In this document: piece by piece, positions 1 through 8,809 of the stretch | Layout of the letters: the number at the start of each line of letters is the position of its first letter | How positions within the stretch are numbered: the first letter of the stretch is position 1 | Assembly (NCBI GenBank): GCA_023818645.1 | Contig: JAMWCJ010000011.1 | Span: 1 to 33,500, forward strand | Direction: 5' to 3' | Origin: Candidatus Omnitrophota bacterium | Lineage (GTDB): Bacteria; Ratteibacteria; UBA8468; B48-G9; JAFGKM01 | Length of the DNA: 33,500 bases | Notes under the pieces: model-generated | The model's input: only the letters and a program-made list of their open reading frames with translations | Database searches by the model: none | What the model was told of the DNA's origin: nothing | Translations under genes and position numbers: made by a program

Positions 1-2
1 AT

Positions 3-917
3 AGGATAAAGAAGGAAAAACTTAAGATAATTTTAACAACTTTAATATTTCTACTATATGGAACAAGAACAATCTTAAGAAACTATGACTGGAATGATGA
101 AATTAAATTTTATAAAAAATCATTGAAATATTTTCCTGATTCAAAAAGAATTATTCACAATTATGGTGTAATGCTTATGATGAACGGAAAATATAAAGAA
201 GCATTATCAGAATTTAAAAAATTGGAAAAGGTTATTTCAAATAGGGAAGAACTTTCAAAAGCGACTATTGGTATAGGAAAATGTTATTTCATGCTTGGTA
301 ATTATGAAGAAAGTATGAAATATTATAATAAAACAATTGAACTTGACCCATTGAATTTTGATGCATTAACTTCTCTTGCTTTAATATATGAAAGGAGAGG
401 AGATATAGAAAAAAGTTTAAATTATTTACTCAAAGCATACAAAATAAATCCATATTCTTCACCTACCCTTTATCTGATTGGAAAAATTTATTTTGATAAA
501 AAACAATATGATATTGCTGAAAGGATTTTTATAAAAGCGATTGAAATTGAACCAGAAGAAGGAATTTACTGGAACAAACTCGGTATGATTTACTATAACA
601 AAAGTGAATTTGATAAAAGTTTATATTGTTTTGAAAATGCATATAAATTTAATAATAAGGATTTGGCTATTATTTTAAATCTGGCAAGAAATTATCAGAA
701 AGTTGGTAGACATAACCATGCAATTTTTTATTTTAACAAAGCATTCCAGATTAATCCAGAAACAAAAGAAAACATTTATATATTGAATGATTATGCAATT
801 TCTTTAAATGAGATAGGAGAAAAAGAAAAAGCAATTGAGATACTCAATAAAATATTAAAAACAGATCCTGATTTTCAACCTGCAAAAATAAATTTAAAAA
901 TAATAACCTCAAAATAA
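3..917 (+). CDS. C-terminal part of a membrane/TPR protein (TMTC-like, truncated by the window edge)
   Basis: The ORF track starts at a TTG (123), but the frame is open back to base 3 (RIKKEKLKIILTTLIFLLYGTRTILRNYDWNDEIKFYKKSLKYFPDS...). A hydrophobic helix is followed by repeated TPR motifs. Confidence 0.75.
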   Translation, partial: RIKKEKLKIILTTLIFLLYGTRTILRNYDWNDEIKFYKKSLKYFPDSKRIIHNYGVMLMMNGKYKEALSEFKKLEKVISNREELSKATIGIGKCYFMLGNYEESMKYYNKTIELDPLNFDALTSLALIYERRGDIEKSLNYLLKAYKINPYSSPTLYLIGKIYFDKKQYDIAERIFIKAIEIEPEEGIYWNKLGMIYYNKSEFDKSLYCFENAYKFNNKDLAIILNLARNYQKVGRHNHAIFYFNKAFQINPETKENIYILNDYAISLNEIGEKEKAIEILNKILKTDPDFQPAKINLKIITSK

Positions 918-919
918 AA

Positions 920-957
920 AACCCCGGGCCTTTTTTAGACCCGGGGCTTTTTTTTTT
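920..957. terminator. Bidirectional intrinsic terminator between convergent genes
   Basis: CCCCGGGCC (922-930) / GACCCGGGG (938-946) hairpin followed by T10 on + and a T-run on - (A-run 916-921); lies between convergent ORFs ending at 917 and 966. Confidence 0.9.
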
Positions 958-965
958 CACACAGA

Positions 966-1685
966 TTATAACGGATTTCTGACCTTTGCCTGTGTATTGG
1001 CATCATTATTCCAGTTCGGGAATAGTTCCTCAACTTTACCAACTGGAATCCATCTTACATGCCCATCTATGTAGCAGGCATTAACTCCATCGTTCTTGTG
1101 GTTTAAAAGTCCAACAGGAACAGCACTTGCACCACCAGATGTTGAAGTTGCTCCTGACTTTAAAGCAGATAAACTCCACCAAGTTCCACTTGTATATGTT
1201 CCTGCTTGATAGTCAGGTAAATAAACTGCCTTGTCAACCACAAGAACTGTATCTATATCAACATTTTCATGACACCACAAAGCATATGCATAAGAAAGAC
1301 CTGCTCCATCAGTATCTCCTGTAGTATCTCTTAATTGAGTGCTTATCCCTTGAGTTATTTCAGCATCTGCAAGGTTAACTGTCCTATGAGAAATGTCAGA
1401 TGGGCATATAAATGTCTTCTGGGCAGATACATAGTTTGGATAAAGTAAGCCAAGACATCCAACTGCTGTCTGTGCGGTAATTGCTGAAGTAATTGGGAAG
1501 AACTCTCTGTAATCCTGGCTATACATTCTCAATGCAAGACCGATTTGCTTTAAATTACTGATACATACACTCCTTCTTGCCTGTTCCCTTGCCCTTGCAA
1601 GTGCTGGCAGTAACATCGCTGCGAGAATCGCAATGATCGCTATAACTACCAGCAATTCAATCAATGTAAATCCTTTTTTCTTCAT
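966..1685 (-). CDS. Type IV pilin-like / type II secretion pseudopilin, prepilin N-terminal cleavage domain, H-X-DG class
   Basis: [39 protein letters not shown]-terminal [31 protein letters not shown]. Confidence 0.93.
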   Translation of the reverse strand: MKKKGFTLIELLVVIAIIAILAAMLLPALARAREQARRSVCISNLKQIGLALRMYSQDYREFFPITSAITAQTAVGCLGLLYPNYVSAQKTFICPSDISHRTVNLADAEITQGISTQLRDTTGDTDGAGLSYAYALWCHENVDIDTVLVVDKAVYLPDYQAGTYTSGTWWSLSALKSGATSTSGGASAVPVGLLNHKNDGVNACYIDGHVRWIPVGKVEELFPNWNNDANTQAKVRNPL

Positions 1686-1710
1686 CTTTTTTCACCTCCT
1701 TTCAATATTA

Positions 1711-1739
1711 ATTTTAACATACTTTCCTCCTTTTGTCAA
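1711..1739 (-). promoter_or_regulatory. Sigma70-type promoter for the 966-1685 pilin gene
   Basis: Minus strand TTGACA (1734-1739) N17 TAAAAT (1711-1716), in the pilin2/pilin1 intergenic gap. Confidence 0.75.
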
Positions 1740-1743
1740 GTTT

Positions 1744-2490
1744 TTATGGATTCCTTAAATTCATCCAGTTTGGAATTCCTTTATAATCTCCTGTCTTTGG
1801 AATAAAGAATGTATTACCACTTCTATAAGAAGGAATCCAGTTAACTGCTCCACCAACAAATAAAGCATTTACACCTGCTGTTGAATGGTTATTATCTGCA
1901 TCTAAAACCAAAGCAGCGGGTTCTGAACCAACTAAAACAGTAGACCACAACTTTGGACCTGATGAACCTTGTAAACGAGCAAGAGATTGTTTATCAACTA
2001 CAATTACAGAATCATCTTGTGTCTGCTCATTTAAAGGATAGGTCCAGCCAAAATCCATAGCATATGCATAAGAACATTCGCTTCTTTTTGTAATCCTAAC
2101 AGTTGATGATTTTGCATCATTTTTCTGGCTCGGGCATATAAAAATTCCAGGGTCCTTTAGATAATTTGGACAAGGTCTGTTAATATCCCAACCTGCTGCT
2201 ATACTATTTGTATATCCAAGGAGTTTATTAAATGCCATAATTACATGTCCTTCGCCTTCTCCAGAACCTGCTGGTGGTGTCCCAACTCCACTGGTATCAG
2301 GGAAGTTTTCATCAAAGTCCTGTGCATACATCTTTAATGCAAGTCCAATCTGTTTTAAATTACTGACACATACACCCCTTCTTGCTGTTTCCCTTGCTCT
2401 TGCAAGTGCTGGCAGAAGCATCGCAGCAAGAATCGCAATGATTGCAACTACTACCAGCAATTCAATCAATGTAAATCCTTTTTTCTTCAT
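1744..2490 (-). CDS. Type IV pilin-like pseudopilin paralog
   Basis: [39 protein letters not shown]-terminal [20 protein letters not shown]. Confidence 0.92.
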   Translation of the reverse strand: MKKKGFTLIELLVVVAIIAILAAMLLPALARARETARRGVCVSNLKQIGLALKMYAQDFDENFPDTSGVGTPPAGSGEGEGHVIMAFNKLLGYTNSIAAGWDINRPCPNYLKDPGIFICPSQKNDAKSSTVRITKRSECSYAYAMDFGWTYPLNEQTQDDSVIVVDKQSLARLQGSSGPKLWSTVLVGSEPAALVLDADNNHSTAGVNALFVGGAVNWIPSYRSGNTFFIPKTGDYKGIPNWMNLRNP

Positions 2491-2539
2491 CTTTTTTCAC
2501 CTCCTTTTCTCCAAATTTTCAAAACAATAAATTTCATTT

Positions 2540-3232
2540 TTATGGTCTTGGAATTCTCAAAGCAGTGACACAGTTTGTATAACAGTTAGGCAATTCTGCC
2601 TGAGGTAATAAATAACTTGTTCCACTTTTGTAAGAAGCAACCCATTTAACATTCCCACTAATATATAAGACATTTATTCCTTCTGTTCCATGGTTATCCT
2701 GTGTTTCAAGAGGATGGCCAGAGCCTGCTAAAAGTGTTGTATTTGCTGTTGTTACACTTCTTCTCCATCTATCTGCCATAATTGCTGTTTCCTGTGCTGT
2801 CTGTTCAGTCAATGGGAAAGCATACGCATAAGAACAACTTCGCTGTAAAATTACACCTGTTTCTGATTTTGTTTCAGCAGAAGAAGGACATACAAATAAA
2901 CCTGGATCTTTCACATAAACAACACCTTCTCTTGCATCATTACTCTCATCAATCTGACCTGTTAAAAGTTGTAAAGAAGCAGCAACATCAAAAGTATATC
3001 CTGATGCACCTGGATAAGTCGCTTCTTTTGGAACATTTGTCGGAAATCTTTCATCATAATCCTGAGAATACATATGTAAAGCAAGCCCAAGTTGTTTTAA
3101 ATTACTAATACAAACACCTCTTCTTGCCTGTTCCCTTGCTCTTGCGAGTGCTGGCAGTAACATCGCTGCAAGAATCGCAATGATGGCTATAACTACCAGC
3201 AATTCAATCAATGTAAAACCTTTTCTTTTCAT
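2540..3232 (-). CDS. Type IV pilin-like pseudopilin paralog
   Basis: [39 protein letters not shown]-terminal [20 protein letters not shown]. Confidence 0.92.
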   Translation of the reverse strand: MKRKGFTLIELLVVIAIIAILAAMLLPALARAREQARRGVCISNLKQLGLALHMYSQDYDERFPTNVPKEATYPGASGYTFDVAASLQLLTGQIDESNDAREGVVYVKDPGLFVCPSSAETKSETGVILQRSCSYAYAFPLTEQTAQETAIMADRWRRSVTTANTTLLAGSGHPLETQDNHGTEGINVLYISGNVKWVASYKSGTSYLLPQAELPNCYTNCVTALRIPRP

Positions 3233-3294
3233 CTTTTTTCACCTCCTTTCTTAATTTAATAACATTTTGTTTTCCCACATACCCTTCTTTTTTA

Positions 3295-3324
3295 ATTTTA
3301 TAATACAACTTTTAATTTTGTCAA
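3295..3324 (-). promoter_or_regulatory. Sigma70-type promoter, proximal, upstream of the pilin cluster
   Basis: Minus strand TTGACA (3319-3324) N18 TAAAAT (3295-3300), or N16 TATAAA. Confidence 0.6.
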
Positions 3325-3329
3325 GTTTT

Positions 3330-3358
3330 ATATTACCCTATATTTTTCATTTTGTCAA
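3330..3358 (-). promoter_or_regulatory. Sigma70-type promoter, distal, upstream of the pilin cluster
   Basis: Minus strand TTGACA (3353-3358) N17 TAATAT (3330-3335). Confidence 0.7.
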
Positions 3359-3364
3359 GTTTTT

Positions 3365-4801
3365 TTAAAATCTAATTGAGAAAAGAAATTTCCTTTTTTC
3401 TCCAGGATAATCTGGAAAAATTTCATATTCCTGATTAAAAATGTTATATAGACCAAAGCAAGTTTCTATTTTACCTTTAAATAATAATTCAAAATTTAAT
3501 GTAGAAAAACTTTTTAAATCCCTTTTTGAAAATTTCCTTTCTCCATTGAAAGAATTCCATATTTTAAGTTTTATTTTTTTGTTTTCAAATTCAATTCCTG
3601 AATTTCCACTATATTCTGGTAAATATAAAATTTCTTTCTCAAAAAAATTTTTTTCAATTTCAAAAAATATCTTTAAATTATTATTGAGAGGAATTTTTGA
3701 ATTAATTAAAAATTGTGTCTGATAAAAATTTTCTCTATGCGGTTCATATAAATCGTTGCTATCAATATTCTCCCATATATATCTTTTATTATATGATTGA
3801 GATAGTTCAAATTTTATATTTCTATACTCAAATTTTATTCCTCCTTTATAAATTTCTTCTGGTAATATTCTTTCTTTTTTCAATTCTTTACAGTTTTCAA
3901 TAATTAAATCTTTCCATAAATCCGGAATTTCAAAATCAGAATTTAAAAAGAATGAAAAATTTTCATTTATTTTAAATAAAAAATTAGGTAAGAATTTCAA
4001 TCCATTCCCTTCAACAAATTTTAAGATGGTCTTAATTTGAAATTTTTCTTTTTCTAAAATAATATGCTCAGAAATAGAAAAATTTTGCTGATTTTCAAAT
4101 ATATCCTTTTCAATCTCAGTTACCAATACAAAATTTTCAAAGTCATTATCTATTTTTAATTTAAAAAAATTTGCATTATTCTTATCAATAGAGTAAAAAT
4201 TATGAAAAAAATTAAAATTAAAAAAAGATAATCTTTTTTCAAAATCCCACTTTAAATTTAAAAAATCTCTTTCTATTAAAAATGGATTTGTAATTGGTCC
4301 TGGTAATTGCATTTGGCCAATTTTAAAATCAAGATTAAAAATATTTGCTAAGGAAAAACAAAAATTACTATTAAAAAATTCACTATTAGGTCTATAATTT
4401 TCAGTATAAAAGTTTGAAAAAATTAAATTTATTTTTTCATCATTATAATTTATATCAAACCCTTTTGTTTTAAAATTTCCAATAACTCCTTTTAAATATA
4501 TTTTCCTTTTCTCTTCAAATTTTTCTTTCTCTTTTTCCTCTGGAATTTCAATTTTTTCAACTATCTCTATTTTTTCTTTTTCACCTTTTTCTTCTAATTT
4601 AATTTCAGGAAGTTGTGGAAAAGTTAAAGAAGGAGAAGGAATTGGTAAAATATAAAATATTTCTGTTTTTTTTGTAGTTAAGTCCTGTCCTAAAATTTCT
4701 TCTTCAATCTCTATATTCTGTGCATAACAAAATAAAGGGAAGATTAAAATTATAACTATTTCTTTAACTCTTTTAATGATTTTTCTGCTTTTTCTTTCCA
4801 T
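3365..4801 (-). CDS. Outer-membrane beta-barrel protein, TonB-dependent-receptor-like barrel without an obvious plug
   Basis: Signal-peptide-like start (VIILIFPLFCYAQ), K/E/P-rich linker, alternating amphipathic strands, C-terminal NIFNQEYEIFPDYPGEKRKFLFSIRF ending in F. Confidence 0.7.
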   Translation of the reverse strand: MERKSRKIIKRVKEIVIILIFPLFCYAQNIEIEEEILGQDLTTKKTEIFYILPIPSPSLTFPQLPEIKLEEKGEKEKIEIVEKIEIPEEKEKEKFEEKRKIYLKGVIGNFKTKGFDINYNDEKINLIFSNFYTENYRPNSEFFNSNFCFSLANIFNLDFKIGQMQLPGPITNPFLIERDFLNLKWDFEKRLSFFNFNFFHNFYSIDKNNANFFKLKIDNDFENFVLVTEIEKDIFENQQNFSISEHIILEKEKFQIKTILKFVEGNGLKFLPNFLFKINENFSFFLNSDFEIPDLWKDLIIENCKELKKERILPEEIYKGGIKFEYRNIKFELSQSYNKRYIWENIDSNDLYEPHRENFYQTQFLINSKIPLNNNLKIFFEIEKNFFEKEILYLPEYSGNSGIEFENKKIKLKIWNSFNGERKFSKRDLKSFSTLNFELLFKGKIETCFGLYNIFNQEYEIFPDYPGEKRKFLFSIRF

Positions 4802-6384
4802 TCTTTATATTGAGGATATAAACTTATAATTTCTATAAATTTTTCTTTTGCCTTTTCAGTATCTCCCTTTTTCTGATAAATCTTACCAAGATAAAAATTT
4901 GTTTCAACTTTAAGAATTGGATTATCTATCTTTAAATTTTCAAAGATTTCTTTCGCTTTTTCATATTCACCTTTTAAATAATATATTTTCCCGAGTAAAA
5001 AATTAATATAGTTATCATACTTTTTTTCAAGAAATTCTTTTGCATAATTTTCTCCTTCAGAAAGTTTATTTTCATTTATAAGAATCTCTATCAGATATGT
5101 TAATGCCTGTTCTTTATAAGGATTGTCTCTTTTTATAACTTCTTTAAAAAATCTTTCTGCATATTTGTGATTATTTTCATTATAAAAATTCTTTCCTTTA
5201 AGAAAATAAATTTGTGAAATAAAACTACTTTCAGGATATTTTTCAATCAAATCTTGCCAAACCCTGAAAGACGCATTAAAATCTTTTTTAAGATAGTTTA
5301 CATATCCGAGGAAAAAAAGAGATTTTTCTTTAATTAAATCTTCGTAACTCAATTCAATTGATTTTTTGAAAAATAAAATACTTTTATCAAACTCTTTTTT
5401 ATTAAAATTTATAATCCCTAATTTAAAATAAATTTCTGATATCTCTTTCTTTGATGAAAATTTATTTATTATTGAATTTAAAATATTTTCTGCTTCTTCC
5501 CATCTTTCAAGAAGCATATATATATTTGCCTTTTCATCCAAAACTTTAAACATCAAATTTAAATCATCTTCAAAATCAATATTTTCTAAAGTTTCAAGTG
5601 ATTTTTCAATTTCACCTTTTCTTTTTTCTATCATTGCGATTTGAAATTTTGCCCACTGTGAAAAAATAGAATTTTCTTTTAAGAGTTCATTGTAGTATTT
5701 TTCTGCCTGCTCATAATCTCTGAGATTGAAATAGCAATCACCCAATTTGAGTTTACTATCAGAAACAATTTCTCTTTTCTCTGAAATAATTACTTTTTCA
5801 AAATAATATTTTGCTTTTGAAAAATTGCTATCCTGGTATTCACAAAGTCCAATATAATAGTTTGCCCATAAGATTAAATCCTTTTGTTGAATTTCATTGA
5901 TTATTAAAGAAAAATATATTTTAGCCTCAGGAATATTTTTATTTTTGAAAAGTTCTATACCTTTTTGAAGAATTTTTTCTCCTATATTCTTTTCAATATT
6001 TTCATCAATATTAAATTTTTCTTTATATTCTTTATATAAGTTTATAGCAGAATCTATTCTATCTGTTTTTAGATAAATAGGAAATAGAAAAAGATATGCA
6101 TTTTTTTGATATTGGGATAGGGGAAACTCTTTTATTATTATTGCAAATTTTTCTGTTGCCTGCTCATATTTTTCAAGTTTTATCAGATTGTAACCATAAA
6201 GTAAATAAACATAATCAATATAATCTTGCTCTCCACTTGCAATATATTGTTCTAAATATTTATTTGATAATTCATAAAACCCATTTTGTGAGGATGTAAT
6301 TGCAAGTTTAAGATAATTTTTTTCAGTTTCCCCTATCCCAAATAGAATGAGGAGAAGATATAAAAAGATTTGTTTCTTCAACAT
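4756..6384 (-). CDS. Secreted/periplasmic tetratricopeptide-repeat protein
   Basis: N-terminal hydrophobic signal (IFLYLLLILFGIG) then many TPR units (e.g. YYIGLCEYQDSNFSKAKYYFEKVI). Confidence 0.85.
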   Translation of the reverse strand: MLKKQIFLYLLLILFGIGETEKNYLKLAITSSQNGFYELSNKYLEQYIASGEQDYIDYVYLLYGYNLIKLEKYEQATEKFAIIIKEFPLSQYQKNAYLFLFPIYLKTDRIDSAINLYKEYKEKFNIDENIEKNIGEKILQKGIELFKNKNIPEAKIYFSLIINEIQQKDLILWANYYIGLCEYQDSNFSKAKYYFEKVIISEKREIVSDSKLKLGDCYFNLRDYEQAEKYYNELLKENSIFSQWAKFQIAMIEKRKGEIEKSLETLENIDFEDDLNLMFKVLDEKANIYMLLERWEEAENILNSIINKFSSKKEISEIYFKLGIINFNKKEFDKSILFFKKSIELSYEDLIKEKSLFFLGYVNYLKKDFNASFRVWQDLIEKYPESSFISQIYFLKGKNFYNENNHKYAERFFKEVIKRDNPYKEQALTYLIEILINENKLSEGENYAKEFLEKKYDNYINFLLGKIYYLKGEYEKAKEIFENLKIDNPILKVETNFYLGKIYQKKGDTEKAKEKFIEIISLYPQYKEWKEKAEKSLKELKK

Positions 6385-6404
6385 TCAGGACTCTTTTTAT
6401 ATTA

Positions 6405-6611
6405 TTATATTTTCACAACATTGACTGCCTGAAGCCCTTTTTCTCTTTTTACAACTTCAAATTCAACTACATCACCTTCGTTGAGGGTCTTATAACCCTG
6501 GCTAACTATGGAACTATAATGAACAAATACATCTTCTCCATTCTCTCGTTCAATGAAGCCAAATCCCTTTTTGTTGTTGAACCACTTTACTTTTCCTTTT
6601 TCTTTTGCCAC
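6405..6611 (-). CDS. cspA: Cold-shock domain protein
   Basis: [30 protein letters not shown], the classic CSD RNP motifs; GTG start with GGAGGG SD. Confidence 0.96.
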   Translation of the reverse strand: MAKEKGKVKWFNNKKGFGFIERENGEDVFVHYSSIVSQGYKTLNEGDVVEFEVVKREKGLQAVNVVKI

Positions 6612-6736
6612 TCTTCTTCCCTCCTTTCTCCGCCCAGAAATTTAAATGTTTTATTAAATTCCCGGGGTAATATTTAGATTTTGCAGATTGGATTTTAAAA
6701 CCCTTCTCAAAATCCTCCTTAATACTTTTTTACATT

Positions 6737-7576
6737 TTAAATAATTTTTTCAATTCTGTCAATTCTAAATTTTCTTTCTTCTTTTTTTAATTGACAGAAC
6801 CCTATTAAATATTTTACCCCATTTTCATTAATAATTTCAATAGGTAGAATTTTCCTTTCTGTTATTTCTTTTTTCATATTCATATACTTAATCAAAATCT
6901 CCCTTTTCTCATTTAACGCTTTTTCAATTTTTTCTAAAATAACCTTTTTAAGATATATTTTATTTTCAATTTGATTTATGTCAAATATTATCCTTTTTAA
7001 AAAAAAATTTTTCTGGTATCTAAATAGAAAAAGAGAATTTAAAGAAATTGACCTATATATTTTTCCCAATTCTCTACAAAAAATTTTAAAAATTTCAAAT
7101 GTTTTTTTTGCATCATCTTCGGCTCTATGTTCTGTTCCTTCTATTTTATAAAATTCAGAAATAGCATGTAATGAATTTTTTTTAAAATTGAAAAATTTTT
7201 TTGCAATTAGATAGGTATCAATAATTTTTATTTCGGGTAAATTATATTTTTTAGTTCTTTCAAATTCTTTTTTTAAAAATGAGATATCAAAACTTGCATT
7301 ATGGCATAACAGAATTTTTCCATTTATAAAATCATAAATTTTTTCAGCAACTTGTTCAAACTTAGGTGCATTTTCTACATCAATATCTCTAATACCTGTT
7401 AATTTTGAAATATTGGATGGTATTTTTGATTCTGGATTTATAAAAGTTGTAAAATTTTCAATAAGATTACTATTTTTAAATTTTAAAAGAGATATTTCGC
7501 AAATTCTATCAATTTCAGGGTTAAGCCCTGTTGTTTCAACATCAAGAACAATTATCTCATCTATCTTTATCTTCAT
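6737..7576 (-). CDS. DnaQ-like 3'-5' exonuclease fused to a C-terminal WYL-like domain
   Basis: Exo I IVLDVETTGL, Exo II LCHNASFDISFL, Exo III EHRAEDDA; C-terminus ILIKYMNMKKEITERKILPIEIINENGVKYLIGFCQLKKEERKFRIDRIEKI resembles WYL. Confidence 0.85.
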   Translation of the reverse strand: MKIKIDEIIVLDVETTGLNPEIDRICEISLLKFKNSNLIENFTTFINPESKIPSNISKLTGIRDIDVENAPKFEQVAEKIYDFINGKILLCHNASFDISFLKKEFERTKKYNLPEIKIIDTYLIAKKFFNFKKNSLHAISEFYKIEGTEHRAEDDAKKTFEIFKIFCRELGKIYRSISLNSLFLFRYQKNFFLKRIIFDINQIENKIYLKKVILEKIEKALNEKREILIKYMNMKKEITERKILPIEIINENGVKYLIGFCQLKKEERKFRIDRIEKII

Positions 7577-7738
7577 TTATCCAACAAGTTTTATATATTT
7601 TTCAGTGTCTTTTTCAAACTTTTCTTTACAAGAAGGACTACAAAAATAGTATTTTTTTCCATCTTTTTCAACTATATTTTTTGTCTCTTTTGATAACCAT
7701 TTTCTGCAAACCACATCTTTATACTTTTTCTTTCCCAT
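7577..7738 (-). CDS. Small YHS-domain protein (53 aa, absent from the supplied ORF list)
   Basis: Manual translation: MGKKKYKDVVCRKWLSKETKNIVEKDGKKYYFCSPSCKEKFEKDTEKYIKLVG*. Matches YHS pattern (C...GKxYYFCSPxCKxKFExDxxKY); AAGGAG SD; stop abuts the ATG at 7576. Confidence 0.85.
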   Translation of the reverse strand: MGKKKYKDVVCRKWLSKETKNIVEKDGKKYYFCSPSCKEKFEKDTEKYIKLVG

Positions 7739-7739
7739 T

Positions 7740-8783
7740 TTAACTCCTTATGTATATATTGTTTGAAAAAATCCAGTTTTTATCGTTGATAAAAACTTCA
7801 ACTCTATAATTCCCTTCTTTTTCAATTTCAATCTCTTTTTCATCAATTACCTCTTGGAAAATTATTTTACCATTTCTTATTAAATTTGTCTTTGTTTTAA
7901 AAGGATTTTTTATTAATATTATATCACCAATTTTTCCACTATCACCACATACATATTTACCATTTTTCTCACCAAAGTAAAATCCAGAACTATTAAATAT
8001 ATAATCGTTAGCAAAAAATAAATTTCCTTTTTTTATTGCTTCTAATATATTGGTTTTGTCTTTTTCAAAATCTCTTTTAAGTCCTTCTTTTAAATATATG
8101 TGATTTCTTAATGTTGAAAAAACTTTTTTATATGAAAAATTTTTTTTAATGTCCAAGATTTTAAGATAAAAAGGTAAACAATGGATATCAAGACCTGCAA
8201 AACCAAAAATTTTCCTTTCAAAATTTAATTCATCCCATTTTTTTAAAACTTTCTCATTTGGAACATCAACATTTAAAGGAAAAAATAAATATCTTAATGG
8301 AATATTGTAAATTTTTGTCTTATTTGCCCAATCAAATAGACATGACCATATCTCAAGTCCCTGAAAAAAACTATTCCATTTTTCCCATTTGTAGTCCTTT
8401 TTAAAAAGAAAAAGGCGATGCTTGCCATAGGGATGGACAACTAATTTCATAAATTTTTTATACTCATTAAGAATATTTTCAATATCTTCTTTATCTGTCC
8501 AATCATTATTTCCGAAAAGTATAAAGTGATTTTTTTTCTTCTTATCAACTTCTTCTAAATGAATAATCAAAACATCATTATAATATCCTTCAAGTTCAAA
8601 TAACTCTTTATATTTTTCCTTCTCCCTTTGTCCTTCAGGTGTATGAGATGTAAGAATAACAAAATCAATTTTTGCCTTTTTACTTTCATCAGAAATTTTA
8701 TAAAAATATTCTTTTGCTCTTTTTAAAGGAAAATGAACATGGATAACTCCGACAACCTCATTATATATTGACTTTTCACACAT
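7740..8783 (-). CDS. PHP-domain metal-dependent phosphoesterase family protein
   Basis: Motifs HVH (GVIHVHFP), VILTSHTPEG, IIHLEEV, VVHPYGKHR, GLDIHC in order. Confidence 0.75.
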   Translation of the reverse strand: MCEKSIYNEVVGVIHVHFPLKRAKEYFYKISDESKKAKIDFVILTSHTPEGQREKEKYKELFELEGYYNDVLIIHLEEVDKKKKNHFILFGNNDWTDKEDIENILNEYKKFMKLVVHPYGKHRLFLFKKDYKWEKWNSFFQGLEIWSCLFDWANKTKIYNIPLRYLFFPLNVDVPNEKVLKKWDELNFERKIFGFAGLDIHCLPFYLKILDIKKNFSYKKVFSTLRNHIYLKEGLKRDFEKDKTNILEAIKKGNLFFANDYIFNSSGFYFGEKNGKYVCGDSGKIGDIILIKNPFKTKTNLIRNGKIIFQEVIDEKEIEIEKEGNYRVEVFINDKNWIFSNNIYIRS

Positions 8784-8796
8784 TTCATAGTATTAT
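8768..8796 (+). promoter_or_regulatory. Promoter for tRNA-Glu
   Basis: TTGACT (8768-8773) N17 TATTAT (8791-8796), 13 nt upstream of the tRNA. Confidence 0.65.
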
Positions 8797-8809
8797 ACCA
8801 TAAATATAA

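Noticed and set aside
1127-3108. Plus-strand ORFs 1127-1324 and 2782-3108
   Set aside because: Antisense shadows of the pilin genes, no SD, no family resemblance.
1690-3366. Repeated TTTTGTCAAGTTTT strings as a possible mobile or CRISPR-like repeat
   Set aside because: They are minus-strand TTGACA -35 elements with properly spaced -10 boxes; irregular spacing and no spacers.
3441-3903. Plus-strand ORFs 3441-3722 and 3715-3903
   Set aside because: Antisense to the beta-barrel gene; F/L/I-rich composition typical of the reverse of A-rich coding sequence.
7413-7743. Plus-strand ORFs 7413-7649 and 7531-7743
   Set aside because: Antisense to DnaQ-WYL and YHS, which have recognisable motifs and coupling signals.
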